Assembly (NCBI RefSeq): GCF_000024425.1
Contig: NC_013946.1
Span: 186,001-250,000 of the forward strand
Origin: Meiothermus ruber DSM 1279
GTDB taxonomy: Bacteria; Deinococcota; Deinococci; Deinococcales; Thermaceae
Direction of reading: 5' to 3'
Length of the DNA stretch: 64,000 bases
A program made the translations under genes and the position numbers. This document shows positions 59,916-64,000 of the stretch, piece by piece (positions within the stretch are counted from its first letter, which is position 1; each line of letters begins with the position of its first letter). Below the pieces are notes generated by a model. That model was given only the letters and a program-made list of their open reading frames with translations. It was not told the origin of the DNA and did no database searches.

Positions 59916-60863
59916 CTAGTACAGGCTGCTGCCGGTAAAGCGCCGGGCCAGGCGGTTCGCCACCACGATCAAGACCAGGCCGATCAGGCCCTTGAACAGG
60001 CCCACCGCTGTAGCCAGGCTGAACTGAAAGTTTTGAATGCCCTGCCGGTACACCCAGGTGTCGATGATGTCCCCCACGCTGTAGACCGGCAGCGAGTACA
60101 GGACAAAGATTTGGTGAAAGCCCGCGTCCAGGATGCTTCCGATCTTGAGCAGCACCACCAGCACCAGTACATCCATCAGCCCCGGCAGGGAGATATGGCG
60201 CACCTGTTGCCAGCGCGAGGCTCCGTCGATGGCGGCGGCTTCGTAGAGGGCCGGGTTGATGGAAAGCAGGGCGGCCAGAAATAGAATCGCGCTCCAGCCG
60301 GTCTCTTTCCAGACCTCCGAGAGCACCACCACCGGCTGGAAGGTGGCGGTGGAGGTGAGGAAGGGGATGGGCTCGAGGCCCAGCGCCCGCAAACCGTGGT
60401 TCAGCAGGCCCTCGCTGGGGGAGAGCATGGCCAGCAGAATGCCGTAGACGATGACCCACGACAAAAAGTGCGGTAGGTAGCTCATGGTCTGCACCACCCG
60501 GGCCAGAAAGCGCCGGCTGGTTTCGTGCAGGGCAATTGCCAGTAGGATGGCGGGGGGAATACCCAGCGCGATCTTGGCCAGGCTGATCACGAGGGTGTTG
60601 GCTAAAAGCTGACCAAAGTAGTAAGAGCTGAAGAAGTCCTGAAAGTGCTGCAGGCCCACCCACGGGCTGCTCCAGACCCCCAGCGTGGGCTGGAAGTCCT
60701 TAAAGGCGATCTGGGCGTTCCACAAGGGCCAGTAGCGAAAAACCAGAAAGTAGAGCAGGCCGGGCAGCAGCATCAGGTAAAGCAGCCGGTAGCGCCAGAT
60801 CCGGCGGACGAGGGTTGCAGGCCCGTTGTGGCCAGCCAGGCTTTTTGCGGTTGCGGGGTTCAT
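59916..60863 (-). CDS. ABC permease, LplB/YteP type
   Basis: 315 residues, six spans, EAA-type loop YEAAAIDGASRWQQVRHISLPG. The N-terminus RYRLLYLMLLPGLLYFLVFRYWPLW is typical. Overlaps the lacI gene by four bases. Confidence 0.93.
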   Translation of the reverse strand: MNPATAKSLAGHNGPATLVRRIWRYRLLYLMLLPGLLYFLVFRYWPLWNAQIAFKDFQPTLGVWSSPWVGLQHFQDFFSSYYFGQLLANTLVISLAKIALGIPPAILLAIALHETSRRFLARVVQTMSYLPHFLSWVIVYGILLAMLSPSEGLLNHGLRALGLEPIPFLTSTATFQPVVVLSEVWKETGWSAILFLAALLSINPALYEAAAIDGASRWQQVRHISLPGLMDVLVLVVLLKIGSILDAGFHQIFVLYSLPVYSVGDIIDTWVYRQGIQNFQFSLATAVGLFKGLIGLVLIVVANRLARRFTGSSLY

Positions 60864-61888
60864 ACTTTTTCTCCGGGGATTCGGGGGGGTGCGCTCGATT
60901 CCCGAACGATCAGCTCGCTGGGAAACTCCACCAGCACGTCGCGCACCTGCTCGCCGGCCTTGGCCTTGATGATCAGATCCACCATGGCCTGGCCCATGGC
61001 TTGAATGGGATGCGCTACGGTGGTCAGGCTGGGGTGGGAGTGGGCCGCGGTGGGGATGTCGTCGAAGCCCACCACCGAGAGGTCTTGCGGCACCTGCAAA
61101 CCCCGGGCCTGGGCCGCGGCGATAACCCCAAAGGCGGTGAGGTCGCTGGCCGCGAAGATGGCGGTGGGGGGCTCCTCGAGGCTCAAAAGCTCATGGCCGG
61201 CCTCCACCCCCCGCTGCTGGGTGAAGTCCCCGGGCCGCACCAGCCGCTCATCCCACAGCCCCGCCGCCAGCATGCACTCCCGGTAGGCGCGCAGGCGCTC
61301 GGTGGCCTGGCTGGAGTGGGCCGCTCCGGTGATAAAACCGATGCGCCGGTGGCCCAGGGCCAGCAGGTGCCGCACAGCGGCCAGGGAACCCTCGAAGCTG
61401 TCGGCCCGCACCACCGGGAGGTGGGTTGGTGCGCCGAAATGGTTGACCAGCACCACCGGGGCGCGGCTGCGCTCGAGGCTGGCTAAAAAGCCCGCCGACC
61501 CAATCGGCACCACTATGATCAGTCCGTCGGCCAGCCCACCGAGCAGGGCCCCCACCCGCTCGCGCTCCCGCTCCGGGTCGCGTGAGGTGGTAAACACCGC
61601 CAGGTCGTAGCCCATCTGGCTGGCCGCATCGGCCGCGGCCCGCGCCAACTCGGCAAAATACGGGCTGACCAGCTCGGGAATGACCATCCCCAGAATCTGG
61701 GTGGGGTGCCCGCGCAGGCTACGCGCCGCCGTATTGGCTACGTAGCCGAGCTGGTTGGCGGCCTGGAGCACCCGGGCCCGGGTGGCCTCCGAGAAGCGCC
61801 CTTTGTTGTTGAGCACCCTGGAGACGGTGATGATGGAGACCCCGGCGAGGCGGGCCACATGAGCTAAGGTAACCTTTTCGCTAGACAT
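60860..61888 (-). CDS. LacI-family repressor of the pectin operon
   Basis: 342 residues. HTH VTLAHVARLAGVSIITVSRVLNN, hinge and periplasmic-binding-like effector domain (ILGMVIPELVSPYFAEL, VGFDDIPTAAHSHPSLTTVA). First gene of the operon, so it is autoregulated by the operator within its promoter. A uronate or KDG is the probable inducer. Confidence 0.93.
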   Translation of the reverse strand: MSSEKVTLAHVARLAGVSIITVSRVLNNKGRFSEATRARVLQAANQLGYVANTAARSLRGHPTQILGMVIPELVSPYFAELARAAADAASQMGYDLAVFTTSRDPERERERVGALLGGLADGLIIVVPIGSAGFLASLERSRAPVVLVNHFGAPTHLPVVRADSFEGSLAAVRHLLALGHRRIGFITGAAHSSQATERLRAYRECMLAAGLWDERLVRPGDFTQQRGVEAGHELLSLEEPPTAIFAASDLTAFGVIAAAQARGLQVPQDLSVVGFDDIPTAAHSHPSLTTVAHPIQAMGQAMVDLIIKAKAGEQVRDVLVEFPSELIVRESSAPPRIPGEKV

Positions 61889-61928
61889 TTAATTTTGCCA
61901 TCCTTACGAGGTATTTTTTTGAGATAAC

Positions 61929-61967
61929 GTTAGCGCAAACAATATCACCCATCCTTCCTACTGTCAA
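61929..61967 (-). promoter_or_regulatory. Pectin operon promoter and LacI operator
   Basis: On the minus strand a perfect -35 TTGACA (61962-61967), 17 bases, TATTGT (61939-61944), and directly after it GTTTGCGCTAAC (61929-61940), a LacI-type half-symmetric operator covering the transcription start. TAACGTTA also lies just downstream. Confidence 0.82.
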
Positions 61968-61999
61968 CCCTGGGCGGCGGTCGCGCATCAAACAGGCAC

Positions 62000-62028
62000 T
62001 TGACAGCGCTTTCAAAATCTGATTTACT
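62000..62028 (+). promoter_or_regulatory. Promoter and operator of the second lacI gene
   Basis: TTGACA (62000-62005), 17 bases, TTTACT (62023-62028). TTGACAGCGCTTTCAA (62000-62015) overlaps the -35 and spacer and matches the palindrome at 63135-63152 with one change, so this is probably autoregulation. Confidence 0.8.
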
Positions 62029-62065
62029 CTTCCCTCAGAAACCTAAAGCAGTTCTAGAGGTCAGC

Positions 62066-63094
62066 ATGCGCGAAGCCGTAACCCTTAGCGATGTAGCCCG
62101 TGAGGCCGGAGTCTCGCCCAGCACCGTTTCGCGGGTGATCAATGGCACGGCTCGAGTAGCTGCCAGCAAGCGGGAAGCCGTTCTCAGGGCCATTGAGCGC
62201 CTGCACTACCGCCCCAACATCATGGCTAAGGGCCTGGCCCAGGGTCGCTCGCTCACCATCGGGGTCATCACCCAGGAGATCAGCAGCCCCTACTACGCCG
62301 AGATGCTCAAGGGGGTGGAACAGGCCCTCGAGGGCACCGCCTACCACCCCATCTTTGCCAGCGGACACTGGCGGGTTGACCAGGAAGAGGCGGCCTTGAA
62401 GGTGCTGGTGGGCCGCCAGGTGGATGGTCTGATCGTGATGGACGGCAGCGTGCCGGAGGAGCGCCTGAAGGAACTGGCCCACACCATGCCGGTGGTGGTG
62501 GTGGGCCGCAGGATACCAGGTTTGCAATGCCTGGGTATAGACAACCGACGGGCAGCCTATGAGGGCGTCCAGCACCTGATTGAGCTGGGCCATCGCCGGA
62601 TTGCCCACATTGCCGGCCCCACCTCCCATCCCGACTCTATCGAGCGCCTCGAGGGCTACCGGGCGGCCCTCGAGGATGCCCATATCCCCTTCGACCCCGC
62701 CTTGGTGGTGGTGGGGGACTACATGGAGCAGTCCGGGGTGCTGGCCGTCGAGGCGCTGCTGGCTCGAGGCGCTCTGTTCACCGCCATTTTCGCCGCCAAC
62801 GACCAGATGGCCTACGGCGCCAATGTGGCCCTGTACCGCCGGGGAATTCGCGTTCCCCACGATGTCTCGCTGGTGGGCTTCGACGATCTACCCAGCTCCA
62901 GCTACTTCACCCCACCCCTCACCACCGTCCGCCAGCCGGGCCCGGCCATGGGCTGGGAGGCTGCGCGCCTGATGCTGGCCCTCCTCGAGGGGCGCGATTA
63001 CACCCCTAAACCCCTCTCCACCCACCTGGTGGTACGGGAATCCACAGCCCTGATCCGTTCTACGGGCGCCCTGGCTGCGCACCTGTTGACCTGA
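62066..63094 (+). CDS. LacI-family regulator of the next sugar operon
   Basis: 342 residues. HTH VTLSDVAREAGVSPSTVSRVIN and typical effector domain (IGVITQEISSPYYAEMLKGV, VGFDDLPSSSYFTPPLTTV). ATG 62066 follows AGAGGT. It is divergent from the pectin lacI and is followed by a sugar-binding protein gene that carries the same operator. Confidence 0.93.
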   Translation: MREAVTLSDVAREAGVSPSTVSRVINGTARVAASKREAVLRAIERLHYRPNIMAKGLAQGRSLTIGVITQEISSPYYAEMLKGVEQALEGTAYHPIFASGHWRVDQEEAALKVLVGRQVDGLIVMDGSVPEERLKELAHTMPVVVVGRRIPGLQCLGIDNRRAAYEGVQHLIELGHRRIAHIAGPTSHPDSIERLEGYRAALEDAHIPFDPALVVVGDYMEQSGVLAVEALLARGALFTAIFAANDQMAYGANVALYRRGIRVPHDVSLVGFDDLPSSSYFTPPLTTVRQPGPAMGWEAARLMLALLEGRDYTPKPLSTHLVVRESTALIRSTGALAAHLLT

Positions 63095-63134
63095 CGGCTG
63101 GAGTGAAGGAGGTGATGAAGGCTATCTGAATAAC

Positions 63135-63152
63135 TTTGAAAGCGCTTTCAAA
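63135..63152. promoter_or_regulatory. LacI-type operator, perfect palindrome
   Basis: TTTGAAAGCGCTTTCAAA, 18-bp perfect palindrome between the lacI gene and the sugar-binding gene. It is the classic core (GAAAGCGCTTTC) of GalR/LacI sites. Confidence 0.85.
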
Positions 63153-63188
63153 ACCGGCTTAGGCAATCTGCTTGTTTAGGAGGAAACC

Positions 63189-64000
63189 ATGAAGCAAATC
63201 CCATCGCTGCTGGCACTGCTGGTACTGTTTGGACTGGGCCTGGCCCAGAAAACCACCCTCACGGTTGGGGTCTTTCCCAACCTGGACGACGCCCTTAAAG
63301 CCCAGATACAGCTGTTCAACAAGAAGTACCCCGACGTCGAGGTCAAGCTGGTAATCCAGCAGTACGCCGACCACCACAACGCCCTCACCACCGCCCTGGC
63401 TACCGGGCAGGGCCTGCCCGACGTGGCGGCCATCGAGATTGGCTTTGTGGGCCGCTTTGCCGAGGGGCAGGGTTTCGAGGATCTGAACAAGGCCCCCTAC
63501 AACGCCGGGCAGTACAAGCGGTTCTTTACCCCCTACACCATCGCCCAGGCCACCGCGTCGGATGGCCGGTTTATTGCCATGCCGGTGGACATCGGCCCCG
63601 GCACCTTCTTCTACCGGGTGGATATCCTGCAAAAAGCCGGTGTAGACCCCAAGAACATGATGACCTGGCCGGGCTACATTGCAGCAGGCCGCAAGATCAA
63701 GGCCACCACCGGCGCTTTCCTGATTGCCGATGCTTCCGATGTGGCCTGGATCAATATCTTCGCCACCACCCCGGCCAATACCAGCCCCTACTTCGATGCC
63801 CAGGGCAAGGTGATTGTGGACAGCCCCCGCTTTGTGCGGGCCTTTGAGCTGGCTAAAAACATTCGTGCGGCTGGGCTGGATGCCCGGGTTGGGGCCTGGA
63901 CCAACGAGTGGTACGATGCTTTCAAAAAAGGTACCGTGGCCACGCAGTTCTCTGGGGCCTGGCTGCAAGGCCACCTGCAAAACTGGATGGCCCCCGAAAC
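63189..64000 (+). CDS. ABC sugar-binding protein, N-terminal part
   Basis: Open from ATG 63189 (after TTTAGGAGG) to the end of the window, 270 residues. Signal peptide LLALLVLFGLGLAQ, then a family 1 extracellular solute-binding domain (TVGVFPNLDDALKAQIQLFN, LPDVAAIEIGFVGRFAEGQG, GPGTFFYRVDILQKAGVD). Probably imports an oligosaccharide under control of the lacI gene upstream. The remainder of the operon is outside the window. Confidence 0.9.
   Translation, partial: MKQIPSLLALLVLFGLGLAQKTTLTVGVFPNLDDALKAQIQLFNKKYPDVEVKLVIQQYADHHNALTTALATGQGLPDVAAIEIGFVGRFAEGQGFEDLNKAPYNAGQYKRFFTPYTIAQATASDGRFIAMPVDIGPGTFFYRVDILQKAGVDPKNMMTWPGYIAAGRKIKATTGAFLIADASDVAWINIFATTPANTSPYFDAQGKVIVDSPRFVRAFELAKNIRAAGLDARVGAWTNEWYDAFKKGTVATQFSGAWLQGHLQNWMAPE

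Overview
The window looks like chromosome of a Thermaceae bacterium, most likely Meiothermus or a close relative. The pointers are high GC, very frequent CTCGAG hexamers, a DnaJ without the zinc-finger domain, a four-gene cytochrome bc operon in the Thermus fbcC-X-F-B order, and many start codons that sit 6-7 bases after a good -10 box (leaderless style). This identification is an inference from gene content, not a database match.

Layout. 1-2.8 kb: end of dnaK, grpE, dnaJ and a DUF4256 gene. 2.86 kb: tRNA-Leu(GAG). 3.1-15.4 kb: a type III-A CRISPR-Cas locus, csm1(cas10)-csm2-csm3-csm4-csm5-[vapBC]-cas6-csm6-cas1-cas2, followed by an AT-rich leader, one solitary CRISPR repeat, a second toxin-antitoxin pair and a second Csm6-like gene. 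The interference and signalling genes look intact. cas2 has an in-frame stop and the array is reduced to one repeat, so local adaptation looks dead. 15.5-22.8 kb: a cobalamin riboswitch and a B12 uptake and salvage operon (btuF, btuC, btuD, an unknown gene, a second BtuF-like gene, cobC, cobU, cobT, a DUF5522 gene, cobS). 22.9-25.6 kb: an AT-richer lipoprotein and membrane-protein pair, copy 1 of a 138-bp palindromic repeat, and an amine oxidase gene broken by a stop. 26.1-29.9 kb: an unknown gene and the fbc operon. 30.1-33.4 kb: a TIM-barrel gene and an unknown two-gene operon with a Roadblock-like protein. 33.5-35.6 kb: tRNA-Gln(CTG), tRNA-Glu(TTC), an MFS transporter and a HAD phosphatase. 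35.6-40.3 kb: a TetR-controlled ABC export, outer-membrane and LolA-like operon. 40.4-49.1 kb: housekeeping genes (ppa, moaA, pyrD, acyl-CoA dehydrogenase, S1 protein, fabI and small genes). 49.2-51.1 kb: a secreted nuclease, then copy 2 of the 138-bp repeat in inverted orientation. 51.3-52.7 kb: a bacilliredoxin-like fusion and a PIG-L deacetylase. 52.7-61.9 kb: a pectin (oligogalacturonide) operon with its own ABC importer and LacI repressor. 62.0-64.0 kb: a second LacI regulator and the start of a sugar-binding protein gene, joined by matching operators.

How the parts work together. Cas10 keeps its GGDD cyclase motif and HD motif, Csm3 keeps its catalytic Asp, and both Csm6-like proteins keep CARF and HEPN motifs, so cyclic-oligoadenylate immunity could still run on crRNAs from arrays elsewhere. 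The pectin operon gives a full route from oligogalacturonides to pyruvate and glyceraldehyde-3-phosphate, with an IolB-family isomerase in the KduI position. The most unusual region is 12.6-14.2 kb: a nonsense-mutated cas2, a leader carrying two perfect inverted DnaA boxes, a single CRISPR repeat and a toxin gene that is also nonsense-mutated.
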